Origin: DATBVX01 sp035263105
GTDB lineage: Bacteria > Pseudomonadota > Gammaproteobacteria > Steroidobacterales > Steroidobacteraceae
Assembly (NCBI GenBank): GCA_035263105.1
Contig: DATFRO010000093.1
Span: forward strand, 3,208 to 67,207
Direction of reading: 5' to 3'
Length of the DNA: 64,000 nt
A model generated the notes under the pieces. The model had not been told where the DNA came from. It saw only the letters and a program-made list of their open reading frames with translations, and did not search any database. Shown here piece by piece: positions 33,765 through 41,931 of this stretch (the stretch's first letter is position 1; every line of letters begins with the position of its first letter). The position numbers and the translations under genes are program-made.

Positions 33765-34987
33765 GACACGGGTCCTTGTGGGTACTTGCGCTCGACGTAC
33801 TCCTCGACGAGCTGCTGGAATTCCTCGGCGATGCGCTCGCCCTTGAGCGTCACGGTCTTCTCGCCGTCGACATACACCGGCGCCACCGGGCGCTCGCCGG
33901 TGCCCGGGAGGCTGATGCCGATGTTGGCATGCTTGCTCTCGCCCGGGCCGTTCACGACGCAGCCCATCACGGCCACCGTCATCTCTTCGACGCCCAGGTG
34001 ACGCTTGCGCCACTCGGGCATGCGATGCCGGATGTGACTCTGGATCTTCTGCGCAAGTTCCTGGAAGTACGTGCTCGTCGTGCGTCCACAGCCGGGACAG
34101 GCGATGACCATCGGCATGAAGGAGCGCAGGCCCATGGTCTGCAGGATTTCCTGCGCGACGATGACTTCGGTGGTGCGATCGCCGCCGGGTTCCGGTGTCA
34201 GTGACACGCGGATCGTGTCGCCGATCCCCTCCTGCAGCAGCACGCCCATCGCCGCGGTCGATGCGACGATGCCCTTCGAGCCCATGCCGGCCTCCGTGAG
34301 GCCGAGGTGCAGCGGGTAAGCGCAGCGCGCGGCGAGGTTGCGATACACCGCGATCAGGTCCTGCACGCCGCTCACTTTCGCGCTGATGATGATGCGATCG
34401 TGCGCGAGCCCGAGTTCCTCCGCGCGCCGTGCGCTCTCGAGACCCGAGAGCACGATCGCTTCACGCGTCACGTCATTCGCATCGAGCGGCTCGGCGCGCC
34501 TGGAGTTCTCGTCCATGAGGCGCGTCAGCAGGTCCTGGTCGAGGCTTCCCCAGTTGACGCCGATGCGCACCGGTTTTTCGTAGCGGCAGGCGATCTCGAT
34601 CATTTCGGCGAACTGCGGATCGCGCTTGCTGCCGCGCCCGACATTGCCGGGATTGATGCGGTACTTGTGCAGCGCCTGGGCGCACGCCGGGTGTTCCTTG
34701 AGAAGTTTGTGCCCGTTGAAGTGAAAGTCGCCGATCAACGGCACGCTGACGCCGGCCTGTTCCAGCCGCTCACGGATCACGGGCACCTGCGCGGCGGCTT
34801 CGGCCGTGTTCACCGTGATGCGCACCAGCTCGGAGCCGGCGCGCGCGAGCGATTTCACCTGTTGAGCGGTCGCCTCAGCGTCGGCAGTGTCCGTGTTGGT
34901 CATCGACTGCACGACGATCGGCGCACCGCCGCCAACCTGAACGCGGCCGATGTGAACAGCGATGGAGCGACGACGATTCACCGACAT
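33761..34987 (-). CDS. ispG: 4-hydroxy-3-methylbut-2-enyl diphosphate synthase (GcpE)
   Basis: IspG is a 4Fe-4S enzyme of the MEP isoprenoid pathway converting MEcPP to HMBPP. The 408-residue protein has VGGGAPIVVQSMTNTDT near the start (19-35), GDFHFNGHKLL near 86-96, RINPGNVGRG, the cluster cysteines in ACPGCGR, and GCVVNGPGES near 350. The start MSVNRRRSI at 34987 is preferred to an ATG 16 codons earlier. The product may feed ubiquinone side-chain supply. Confidence 0.97.
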   Translation of the reverse strand: MSVNRRRSIAVHIGRVQVGGGAPIVVQSMTNTDTADAEATAQQVKSLARAGSELVRITVNTAEAAAQVPVIRERLEQAGVSVPLIGDFHFNGHKLLKEHPACAQALHKYRINPGNVGRGSKRDPQFAEMIEIACRYEKPVRIGVNWGSLDQDLLTRLMDENSRRAEPLDANDVTREAIVLSGLESARRAEELGLAHDRIIISAKVSGVQDLIAVYRNLAARCAYPLHLGLTEAGMGSKGIVASTAAMGVLLQEGIGDTIRVSLTPEPGGDRTTEVIVAQEILQTMGLRSFMPMVIACPGCGRTTSTYFQELAQKIQSHIRHRMPEWRKRHLGVEEMTVAVMGCVVNGPGESKHANIGISLPGTGERPVAPVYVDGEKTVTLKGERIAEEFQQLVEEYVERKYPQGPVS

Positions 34988-34998
34988 GCGCGGGCATT

Positions 34999-35466
34999 CT
35001 ACCGCGTGGGCGCGGGCAGCCGCGTCGACTGCCATGTGGTCAGTTGCCAGCGGCCATCGCGTTGCACGTAGGCGTCCGCGTAGCGCAGGTCGAATGTCGT
35101 TGCGGGCGCACCGGCCAGGCTGACGCGCACATTCGCAAGCCCGGTACCGATCGCCACCTCGCCGTACTGGCGGACCTGGAACTCGCGCAGGTCGATCGCT
35201 TCGTAGCGGAACTGCCCGGAGCGCAGCCCGTCGAGGAACTGTGGCTTGGTCTGCACCAGGCCGCTCGAGTGACCGTAGTACAGCTCATCGGCGAGCAGCG
35301 ATTCGAGCGCTGCGTAGTCCTGGCTGGTCATTGCGGCGAAGCGTTGCCGCTCCACCTGCTGCACCTGCTTGAGACCGTCCTCGCCGTCCTTGGTGACGCT
35401 GACCTTGCAGGCCGCGAGCACCGGCAGCACGCACAATGCAACGAGGATCCGCTTCCAATTCCGCAT
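34999..35466 (-). CDS. NTF2-like (DUF4440) lipoprotein
   Basis: A 155-residue exported protein whose signal peptide ends in the lipobox LAAC (residue 20). The mature part is a SnoaL/NTF2-like cone fold of the DUF4440 type: FAAMTSQDYAALESLLADELYYGHSSGLVQTKPQFLDGL near 43-81 and a C-terminal DAYVQRDGRWQLTTWQSTRL. Such proteins bind small hydrophobic ligands; no catalytic residues can be assigned. It lies 12 bases upstream of ispG and 28 bases after the DUF885 gene, in the same direction. Confidence 0.85.
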   Translation of the reverse strand: MRNWKRILVALCVLPVLAACKVSVTKDGEDGLKQVQQVERQRFAAMTSQDYAALESLLADELYYGHSSGLVQTKPQFLDGLRSGQFRYEAIDLREFQVRQYGEVAIGTGLANVRVSLAGAPATTFDLRYADAYVQRDGRWQLTTWQSTRLPAPTR

Positions 35467-35493
35467 ATCGTCCTCCCGGAGTGCGGGTTCACT

Positions 35494-37257
35494 TCAACCG
35501 GATGCGAGCTTCTTCGCCATCCAGTCATGCACGTTCTTCTCGAGCACATCGAGCGGCACGGCGCCGGTGCTCAAGACGGTATCGTGAAACTCGCGAATGT
35601 CGAAGCGCGCACCGAGCTTCTGCTGAGCCTCATCGCGCAGCGCGCGGATCTTCAACTGGCCGATCTTGTAGGCGAGCGCCTGGCCGGGCCAGGAAATGTA
35701 GCGGTCGATCTCGTTGACGATGTCCGCATCGGTCTTGGCGGCATTGGCCTTGAAGAAGTCGATTGCCTGCTGGCGCGTCCAGTGCTTGGCGTGAATCCCC
35801 GTGTCCACCACGAGCCGGACGGCGCGCCACATGTCGTAGGTGAGCTGGCCGAACTTCGAGTACGGATCGGTGTACAGGCCGAGCTCCTCACCGAGACTCT
35901 CACTGTAGAGCGCCCAGCCCTCGACGTACGCGGTGAAACCGGCGTCACGGCGGAAGAGCGGCAGGTCGCCGAGCTCCTGCTGCAGGGCGAGCTGCAGGTG
36001 ATGGCCCGGAACGGCTTCGTGCGAGGTGAGCACTTCCATCTCGTACTTGGGACGCACTTCCGGCCGATAGAGATTCACGTAGTAGTAGCCGGCGCGGCTT
36101 CCGTCGAGCGCCGCAGGCTGATAGTAGGCGGTCGTGGTGTCGGGCGCGCTGGTCATCGGGATCGGCCGCACGCCGTACGGCATGCGCGGAAGCTTGCCGA
36201 AGAGCTTCACCAGCTGCGGATCGATGCGTTTCGCGAGGGCGGCATAACCCTCGAGCAGCTCCTCGGGGGTCTTGTAATAGAACTGCGGGTCGGTGCGGAG
36301 GTACGTGAGGAATTCCTGGAAGGTCCCCTTGAAACCGACCTTGGCGATGATCGCCTCCATCTGCGCGTGGATGCGCGCGACCTCCTTGAGGCCGATCGCG
36401 TGGATCTCATCGGCTGTCAGATTCGTCGTCGTGTGGTGCGCGATGCGATTCTGGTAGTACGCCGCGCCGTCACGCGTATCCCAGATGCCATCGGTGGCGC
36501 GCAGCTTCGGCAGGTACTGCCTGGCGAAGAACTCATCGAGCCGCCGGTAGGCCGGGATCACTACCTCGGTGATGGCGCTACGCGCCTCGCCGGCGAGTCG
36601 CTGCTGATCGGCAGCGCTGATCTGCGCCGGGAACTTGCGCAGCGGCGCATAGAACGGGCTGTCTTGCGGCTGCGCCACCAGCTGCTTGGCGATTTGCGCC
36701 GGCACGCGGTCCATGATGACCTTCGGTTGCGTGCGCTTCTCCTTGAGACCTTGCTGGAGGAGCGCGATGTGCTGATCGACATACGTGCCCACATGGCGCA
36801 GCCGCGCGATCCAGTCCTCGTAGTCCTTGACGCTGTCGAACGAGATCAGCTCGGCGGTCTCACTGAGTGCCGGCAGGCTCTCGCGATGCGAGAACCGGTA
36901 GAGCCACGGCTTGAAACGGTAGCTGTCGACCCGGTCCTGGTACTCGCGCTGGAACAGGTCGTAGTTGAGCTGCTCGACGGACGACAACTCGGCGCGGGGA
37001 ATGCGCGCGAGATCCTCGAGCACCTTCTCGTCCAGTCCGTGGTGGCGCTCGATTGCCGCGGCGGACAGATCCGGCAGCCGGTCGTTGTAGCGGCGATCGC
37101 CGTTCGCCGTCGCGGCGAGCGGATTCTCCTCCAGGTCTCGTTGCCAGGCGGAATCGAACAGCGCGTGCAGGTCGTCAACCGGTGCCGCCTCGGCGATGCG
37201 GCTCGCCACCGGCAGCGCCACGAGGCCAACAAGAAGAAGGATCCGGGTCGCTCGCAT
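35494..37257 (-). CDS. DUF885 family secreted metallopeptidase-like protein
   Basis: A 587-residue protein with a cleavable signal peptide (about residues 1-24, ending AEAA). DUF885 proteins have an M3/thermolysin-like fold; the likely zinc motif is HEAVPGHH near residue 425, with VEGWALYSESLGEELG near 457-472 supplying a further Glu. The function is presumed peptidase, periplasmic or membrane-attached. Spacing to the lipoprotein gene downstream is 28 bases, so they may be co-transcribed. There is no sign of truncation. Confidence 0.87.
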   Translation of the reverse strand: MRATRILLLVGLVALPVASRIAEAAPVDDLHALFDSAWQRDLEENPLAATANGDRRYNDRLPDLSAAAIERHHGLDEKVLEDLARIPRAELSSVEQLNYDLFQREYQDRVDSYRFKPWLYRFSHRESLPALSETAELISFDSVKDYEDWIARLRHVGTYVDQHIALLQQGLKEKRTQPKVIMDRVPAQIAKQLVAQPQDSPFYAPLRKFPAQISAADQQRLAGEARSAITEVVIPAYRRLDEFFARQYLPKLRATDGIWDTRDGAAYYQNRIAHHTTTNLTADEIHAIGLKEVARIHAQMEAIIAKVGFKGTFQEFLTYLRTDPQFYYKTPEELLEGYAALAKRIDPQLVKLFGKLPRMPYGVRPIPMTSAPDTTTAYYQPAALDGSRAGYYYVNLYRPEVRPKYEMEVLTSHEAVPGHHLQLALQQELGDLPLFRRDAGFTAYVEGWALYSESLGEELGLYTDPYSKFGQLTYDMWRAVRLVVDTGIHAKHWTRQQAIDFFKANAAKTDADIVNEIDRYISWPGQALAYKIGQLKIRALRDEAQQKLGARFDIREFHDTVLSTGAVPLDVLEKNVHDWMAKKLASG

Positions 37258-37357
37258 GGTGTCCCCTCAACCGCGCGGGCGCGCGGCCTGATGCAAAGGG
37301 GCGGAAAGATACCCTATGAGCGGCCGTGGACTCCACGGCACGGCCTGACGCGCCGCA

Positions 37358-37699
37358 CTATTTGCGGTCGGTGTCGCGTCCGAGTGCCCGGGAGACTTCG
37401 AAGATGCTGGCGAACACGTGCTCGAGCGAGGCGCGCGGGTACACGCCGGAGGATGCGCTCAGCAAGGCATCGAGCATGCGCCGTTCGCGCTCCGGATCGT
37501 GCACCGGGAGCGAGTGCTCGCGCTTGATCCGCATGACTTCATGCACCAGGCGGCCCCGCTCCTCGAGCAAGGCGAGCAGCTGGCGATTGATCTGGTCGAG
37601 TGATTGGCGCAGCTCCGCCATGCGAGCCGGGACGTCCGCGGGGAGGGGCGGCGCCGCGTTCGGTGCCGACGCGCGGACGCTCTTGCGCGCGGCGCGCAT
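37358..37699 (-). CDS. AroQ-type chorismate mutase domain protein
   Basis: A 113-residue protein whose residues 24-85 form an all-helical type II chorismate mutase domain: MAELRQSLDQINRQLLALLEER, then GRLVHEVMRIKREHSLPVHDPERERRML. The order of Arg, Lys, Asp and Glu residues matches the AroQ active site, which converts chorismate to prephenate. A basic and proline-rich tail precedes the domain. It is free-standing, not fused to prephenate dehydratase. The ATG overlaps the stop of the methyltransferase gene (TGATG). An alternative role as a simple CM-fold protein cannot be excluded. Confidence 0.8.
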   Translation of the reverse strand: MRAARKSVRASAPNAAPPLPADVPARMAELRQSLDQINRQLLALLEERGRLVHEVMRIKREHSLPVHDPERERRMLDALLSASSGVYPRASLEHVFASIFEVSRALGRDTDRK

Positions 37700-38406
37700 C
37701 AGTCCGCCACCACGACGTGAGTCTTCTTCAGGAGCCACACGATGAGCCACAGTGCGGCGGCGACGCTCAGCACCTCGAGGAGCCGCGAGGCGGTGTGGAG
37801 CTCTTCCGGCAGCCAGCCGTTGTGCGACAGGTTGTAGAGGGTCGCGAGAATCAGCACGCCGATCCAGCCGAAGGGGGTGCCGTACTCTTTCACCAGCAGG
37901 CGGCGCCAGTGGAATTGCGATTGCGACAGCGTCGTGCCGAGGCCTTTCAGGCGCGGCAGCCAGCGCGGCACATCGCGACAATAGGCTTCGAACGCCGGCC
38001 CGAACTTCTCGCGCAGGAACTGCTCTTCAGCGGCAACGATTGCCGAGTAGGCGAGCAGCACCAGGGGCAACGCGACCAGCAGGGTGGTGAGCGAGTTGGA
38101 AGCGAGCGACACGCCCAGAGTGATCAGCACATTGCCGATGTACATCGGGTTGCGGCAGTGGGAATAGATCCCTTCCGTGACCAGGTCATCCGCGTACACG
38201 CGACCACCGCGGCCGCCGCGCACGATGTAGCGCAAGCCGATGGTTCCGGCGCGCACCAGCTGGCCGAGCAATGCGCACACCGCTCCCACCCACGCGGCGC
38301 TCACCGGGTTCTCGAACAGTGCCGGTCCCGGCAGCAGCACCAGCAGGCAGGCGAACGGAAAGATCGCGTTGCGGTAGCGGAACAGGAACTGGCCGAGTGC
38401 GACCAT
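37699..38406 (-). CDS. ICMT/PEMT-like membrane methyltransferase
   Basis: A 235-residue membrane protein of the isoprenylcysteine carboxyl methyltransferase / phospholipid methyltransferase family. Five or six hydrophobic segments are visible. The SAM-binding signature is GIYSHCRNPMYIGNVLITLG near 79-98 followed by AAEEQFLREKFGPAFEAYCRDVPRWLP near 125-151. The substrate is unknown. The ATG at 38406 overlaps the cmoA stop (TGATG); an ATG 12 codons upstream lies inside cmoA. It is the middle gene of a cmoA-methyltransferase-chorismate mutase operon. Confidence 0.85.
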   Translation of the reverse strand: MVALGQFLFRYRNAIFPFACLLVLLPGPALFENPVSAAWVGAVCALLGQLVRAGTIGLRYIVRGGRGGRVYADDLVTEGIYSHCRNPMYIGNVLITLGVSLASNSLTTLLVALPLVLLAYSAIVAAEEQFLREKFGPAFEAYCRDVPRWLPRLKGLGTTLSQSQFHWRRLLVKEYGTPFGWIGVLILATLYNLSHNGWLPEELHTASRLLEVLSVAAALWLIVWLLKKTHVVVAD

Positions 38407-39143
38407 CACTTCACTGCCACGATGCCGCAGAAGTTGTACCACTTGAAGAACACATCGACGCTGCGAAAGCCCGTTTCGATGAGCAACTCGCGATTCTCGA
38501 GGAGCTTGTACGGGATCAGCACGTTCTCGAGCGCCTCGCGCTTCTGGCTGATCTCGAGCTCGCTGTAACCCTGGCGGCGCTTCAGATCGTAGTAGTAATC
38601 GATGAAGAGGCGATTGATGAGCGATTCCTCGCCGAGAACCTTCTCCACGAGGATGAGGCAGCCCTGCGGGTTGAGGCCGCGATAGACATCGGTCATCAGG
38701 CGCTGGCGGCGCAGCGGCCGGATGAACTGCAGCGTCAGGATCAGCATCGCGAGCGACGCGTTCTCCATGTCGACGCCTTCGTTGAGATCGCGGCAGCGCA
38801 GCTCGAGTGGCCGATCGATGCCCTGCTGAGTGAGCTTGGTGCGACAGCGCTCGAGCATCTCCTCGGAGTTGTCGACGCCCACGAAGCGGATGCTCGGATC
38901 GAGATCGCGATGCAGGTTGATGAAGGTGGTGCCGGTAGAGCAGCCGAGGTCATAGACCGCGGTGTCGGGAGTGGCGAAGTCACGCGCCATCTCGGCGATC
39001 ATGCGCTGGATCTCGCCGTAGAACGGGACCGAGCGCGACACCATGTCATCGAAGACGGTGGCGACGCTCTGGTCGAATTTGAAGTCGGCAACCCCGGCGC
39101 GTTCGTCCCGGTACACTTCGTCCTTCTCAATCTTCGCCGCCAT
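38406..39143 (-). CDS. cmoA: Carboxy-S-adenosyl-L-methionine synthase
   Basis: CmoA makes carboxy-SAM from SAM and prephenate for the wobble-uridine modification cmo5U in tRNA. The 245-residue protein has KDEVYRDERAGVADFKFDQSVATVFDDMVSRSVPFY (6-41), YDLGCSTGTTFINL near 62-75, VGVDNSEEML near 87-96 and the C-terminal FKWYNFCGIVAVK. The ATG at 39143 is preferred to one 47 codons upstream. No cmoB follows; downstream are the methyltransferase and a chorismate mutase. The chorismate mutase makes prephenate, CmoA's co-substrate. Confidence 0.96.
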   Translation of the reverse strand: MAAKIEKDEVYRDERAGVADFKFDQSVATVFDDMVSRSVPFYGEIQRMIAEMARDFATPDTAVYDLGCSTGTTFINLHRDLDPSIRFVGVDNSEEMLERCRTKLTQQGIDRPLELRCRDLNEGVDMENASLAMLILTLQFIRPLRRQRLMTDVYRGLNPQGCLILVEKVLGEESLINRLFIDYYYDLKRRQGYSELEISQKREALENVLIPYKLLENRELLIETGFRSVDVFFKWYNFCGIVAVK

Positions 39144-39166
39144 TGGAACCCCCCTGGCCACGCCGT

Positions 39167-40120
39167 ATGTCCGAGCCTCCAATTCGAAGCTTAGACGATG
39201 CCATCGGTGGAAATCAGTCGGTGGTCGCGGCGCTGAGCCTCTTCGTGCTGCTGATCGGCGCCTCGCTGGTGCTCGCAGCGGCACTCAGTCCGTTGATTCA
39301 GCAAGGAATAGCCAATTTTCGAGTATTTCCTCTGCACCGTGTCTTCAACCGTGTGGCCATGCTCGTCTTCCTGCTCGGCACCTGGCTCGTGTTCAGGCGG
39401 CAGGGGCTGGCGAACCGCGCCGCGCTCGGCTACGCGGTGCAACCGCGTGTCTTCGTCGGCGGCATGGCGACGGGCCTCGCCGCCGGCATTGCCCTGATGC
39501 TCGGCGTCTGCGTGCTGCTGATGGCGCTGCAGGTGCGCACGGTTCGCCCGGAATATTCAGCCTCACTCGCCGCAGTCCTGCATGCCATTCCCTCAGCGTT
39601 GCTCGCCGGCTTCGCAGTCGGGCTGATCGAGGAAACGTTCTTTCGCGGCGCGATGCTGAGCGCGCTGGCGCGCCAGGGCCGCTGGGTGAGCGCCATCGTG
39701 CTCACCTCTCTCCTCTATGCACTGGTGCATTTCGTGGGCGAGAAGGTGCGGATCCCCGCGGAGAGCGTGAACTGGCTGAGTGGCTGGGTGATTCTCGGGC
39801 GTTACTTCAGCGCCTTCGCCGAGCCCGCGCGCATCTTCGATGCGGCGCTGGCGTTGTTCTTCGTCGGCGTGCTGCTCGCCCTGGTGCGCCGCGCTTCGGG
39901 ACACATCGGCGGCTGCATCGGACTGCACGCGGGGTTCGTCGCGGTGATCGCGCTATTCCGCGAGCTCACCGCGCCGGTGTTCGATGGACCGTGGTCCTTC
40001 CTCGTGAGCCGCTTCGATGGCCTGGTGGGATACCTGGTCGCGCTCCTCGCGGCCCTGTGCTCGGGAGCCTATTTCCTGTTGCGACAGGACGAGTTACGCC
40101 AAGGTGCGGCGGGCAGGTGA
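39167..40120 (+). CDS. CPBP family intramembrane protease
   Basis: A 317-residue multi-pass membrane protein of the CPBP (CAAX protease and bacteriocin-processing, Rce1-like) family. The motifs are GLIEETFFRGAMLSAL (EExxxR, about residue 160), ALVHFVG about 30 residues later and HAGFVAV near 255, together supplying the catalytic Glu and His residues. Substrates are unknown; members process prenylated proteins or bacteriocins. The start at 39167 is chosen over one eight codons upstream inside the cmoA start region. It diverges from cmoA with only 23 bases between starts. Confidence 0.88.
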   Translation: MSEPPIRSLDDAIGGNQSVVAALSLFVLLIGASLVLAAALSPLIQQGIANFRVFPLHRVFNRVAMLVFLLGTWLVFRRQGLANRAALGYAVQPRVFVGGMATGLAAGIALMLGVCVLLMALQVRTVRPEYSASLAAVLHAIPSALLAGFAVGLIEETFFRGAMLSALARQGRWVSAIVLTSLLYALVHFVGEKVRIPAESVNWLSGWVILGRYFSAFAEPARIFDAALALFFVGVLLALVRRASGHIGGCIGLHAGFVAVIALFRELTAPVFDGPWSFLVSRFDGLVGYLVALLAALCSGAYFLLRQDELRQGAAGR

Positions 40121-40150
40121 TTTGGCTATCATGCCGGCCACTCGTCGCAG

Positions 40151-40350
40151 CCCGTCCAGAGAGAATCCGGCCCTTGAGCCGGATCGCCGAAGGCGCAACC
40201 CGCCCGGAAACGCTCAGGCACCAGGAACGGCAGGCGCGAAGACGAGCTCTGGAGAGCGGTTGTCTTTCCCCGTGAATCCCACGGGGTGCAACCCACCGAA
40301 GGGGTGCGGCGCAACTCACAGCGCCTGATCTCTCAGGTCACAGGACAGAG
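40151..40350 (+). promoter_or_regulatory. Tandem glycine riboswitch
   Basis: Two adjacent glycine aptamers precede gcvT. Aptamer 1 (about 40151-40230) contains CCGTCCAGAGAG, GCCGAAGGCGCAACC, and CTCAGGCACCAGGAAC. Aptamer 2 (about 40245-40350) contains GCTCTGGAGAGCGG, CACCGAAGGGGTGC, and CTCTCAGGTCACAGGACAGAGG. Both have the conserved P1 and J motifs of the family. On glycine binding it is expected to allow gcv expression. Exact ends are approximate. Confidence 0.93.
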
Positions 40351-40386
40351 GGGCGGCCGGCCGTAGTAGGCCTGCCGCCCTTTTTT
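40351..40386 (+). terminator. Terminator of the glycine riboswitch
   Basis: GGGCGGCCGGCC (40351-40362) can pair with GGCCTGCCGCCC (about 40369-40380) and is followed by TTTTTT. It starts just after the second aptamer's P1 strand, so it fits an expression platform controlled by glycine occupancy. It lies 15 bases before gcvT. Confidence 0.85.
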
Positions 40387-40400
40387 GTTCGGGGGACTGG

Positions 40401-41486
40401 ATGGGACTGAAGACTCCTCTCTATGCACGCCACGTCGAGATGGGCGCCCGCATCGTCGACTTTGGCGGCTGGGACATGCCGGTCAACTACGGCTCGCAGA
40501 TCGAGGAGCACCACGCGGTGCGCCGCGACGCGGGCATGTTCGACGTCTCGCACATGTGCGTCGCGGATCTCAGGGGCGCACGCGTGCGCGCGTTCCTGCG
40601 CCAGCTCCTCGCGAACGACGTCGCGCGGCTCCAATCTCCCGGCAAGGCGCTCTACAGCTGCATGCTGCGCGCGGATGCGGGCATCCTCGACGACCTCATC
40701 GTCTACTTCCTCAGCGAGTCCTGGTTCCGGATGGTGGTGAACGCCGGGACCCGCGATAAGGATCTCGACTGGATCCGCCAACACGCTGCCGCATTCGAAG
40801 TTGCAGTCACCGAGCGCAAGGACCTCGCGATGATCGCGGTCCAGGGACCGAAGGCACGTGAGAAGGCCGCGACGCGCATCCCTGCGGCGCACCGCGCGGC
40901 CGCACTCGAGCTCGGCACCTTTGTGGGCGCCGAGTGCGGCGATCTCTTCATCGCGCGCACCGGGTACACCGGCGAGGACGGCTGGGAAGTGATGCTGCCG
41001 GCCGAGCGTGCAGTCGCGATGTGGAACGCCTGGAGTGAGGCCGGCATCAAGCCCTGCGGCCTCGGTGCGCGGGACACACTGCGTCTCGAGGCGGGCATGA
41101 ACCTCTACGGCTCCGACATGAACGAGGCGACGCATCCACTGGAATCCGGCCTCGCCTGGACGATTGCGTGGGAGCCCGCGGAGCGCGACTTCGTCGGCCG
41201 CGCGGCGCTCGCGAAGGTCAAGGCACAAGGCAGCGCACGCAAGCTGGTCGGCGTGCTGCTCGAGGACCGCGGCGTATTGCGGTCGCACCAGAAAGTCATC
41301 ACCGCGGGCGGCGACGGTGAGATGACCAGCGGAACGTTCTCGCCAACGCTCGAACGCTCCATCGGCCTGGCGCGCGTGCCCGCGGGCACCGGCGCGCAGG
41401 TCCAGGTTGATATCCGCGGCAAGCTCCTCGCGGCGCGAGTCGTGAAGCCGCCGTTCGTCAGAAATGGGAGGCCCTTGGTGTCATGA
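40401..41486 (+). CDS. gcvT: Aminomethyltransferase (glycine cleavage T protein)
   Basis: GcvT transfers the methylene group from the aminomethyl-lipoyl H protein to THF, making 5,10-methylene-THF and ammonia. The 361-residue length is usual. Signatures include TPLYARHVEMGARIVDFGGWDMPVNYGSQIEEH (4-36), GMFDVSHM near 45-52, IARTGYTGEDGWEVMLP near 191-207, and GLGARDTLRLEAGMNLYGSDM near 222-242. It overlaps gcvH by 4 bases and is the first gene of the riboswitch-controlled operon. Confidence 0.98.
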   Translation: MGLKTPLYARHVEMGARIVDFGGWDMPVNYGSQIEEHHAVRRDAGMFDVSHMCVADLRGARVRAFLRQLLANDVARLQSPGKALYSCMLRADAGILDDLIVYFLSESWFRMVVNAGTRDKDLDWIRQHAAAFEVAVTERKDLAMIAVQGPKAREKAATRIPAAHRAAALELGTFVGAECGDLFIARTGYTGEDGWEVMLPAERAVAMWNAWSEAGIKPCGLGARDTLRLEAGMNLYGSDMNEATHPLESGLAWTIAWEPAERDFVGRAALAKVKAQGSARKLVGVLLEDRGVLRSHQKVITAGGDGEMTSGTFSPTLERSIGLARVPAGTGAQVQVDIRGKLLAARVVKPPFVRNGRPLVS

Positions 41487-41878
41487 GCAATATTCCCCGC
41501 GATCTGCAGTACACGAAGTCGCACGAGTGGGTTCGCACGCTGGCGAACGGCACGCTCGAGATCGGCATCACCGATCACGCGCAGCACGCGCTCGGCGACC
41601 TGGTGTTCGTCGAAGTCCCCGAGACGGGCCGCGAAGTCAACGCGGGTGACGGTTGCGCCGTGGTGGAGTCCGTAAAGGCCGCCTCGGATGTCTACGCGCC
41701 CGTGAGCGGCGCCGTCACCGAGGGCAATGCGGCGCTCGTGGACACTCCGGAACTGGTGAACACCGATCCCTATGGCGCCGGCTGGTTGCTGCGATTGCGT
41801 CCGCAGAAAGCCGCAGGCTCCGCCGGCTTGATGAGCGCGGACGCGTACGCCAAGCATCTGGAAAGCGAAGCCAGCTGA
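41483..41878 (+). CDS. gcvH: Glycine cleavage system H protein
   Basis: The 131-residue lipoyl carrier shuttles the aminomethyl group between P and T proteins. The lipoylation lysine is Lys65 in ESVKAASDVYAPVSG. SHEWVRTL at 13-20 and GITDHAQHALGDLVFVEVPE at 28-47 are family-typical. It overlaps gcvT by 4 bases and precedes gcvPA by about 50 bases, a spacer with a short GC-rich inverted repeat and a ribosome-binding site. Confidence 0.98.
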   Translation: MSNIPRDLQYTKSHEWVRTLANGTLEIGITDHAQHALGDLVFVEVPETGREVNAGDGCAVVESVKAASDVYAPVSGAVTEGNAALVDTPELVNTDPYGAGWLLRLRPQKAAGSAGLMSADAYAKHLESEAS

Positions 41879-41931
41879 AATCCTGGCCTCGGGCCTCGGG
41901 CCGAAAGGCACGGAACGGAGAGTGATTCGAC

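Noticed and set aside
35044..37527. 827-codon + open frame opposite DUF885 and the lipoprotein
   Set aside because: Antisense to recognised genes; no motifs of its own.
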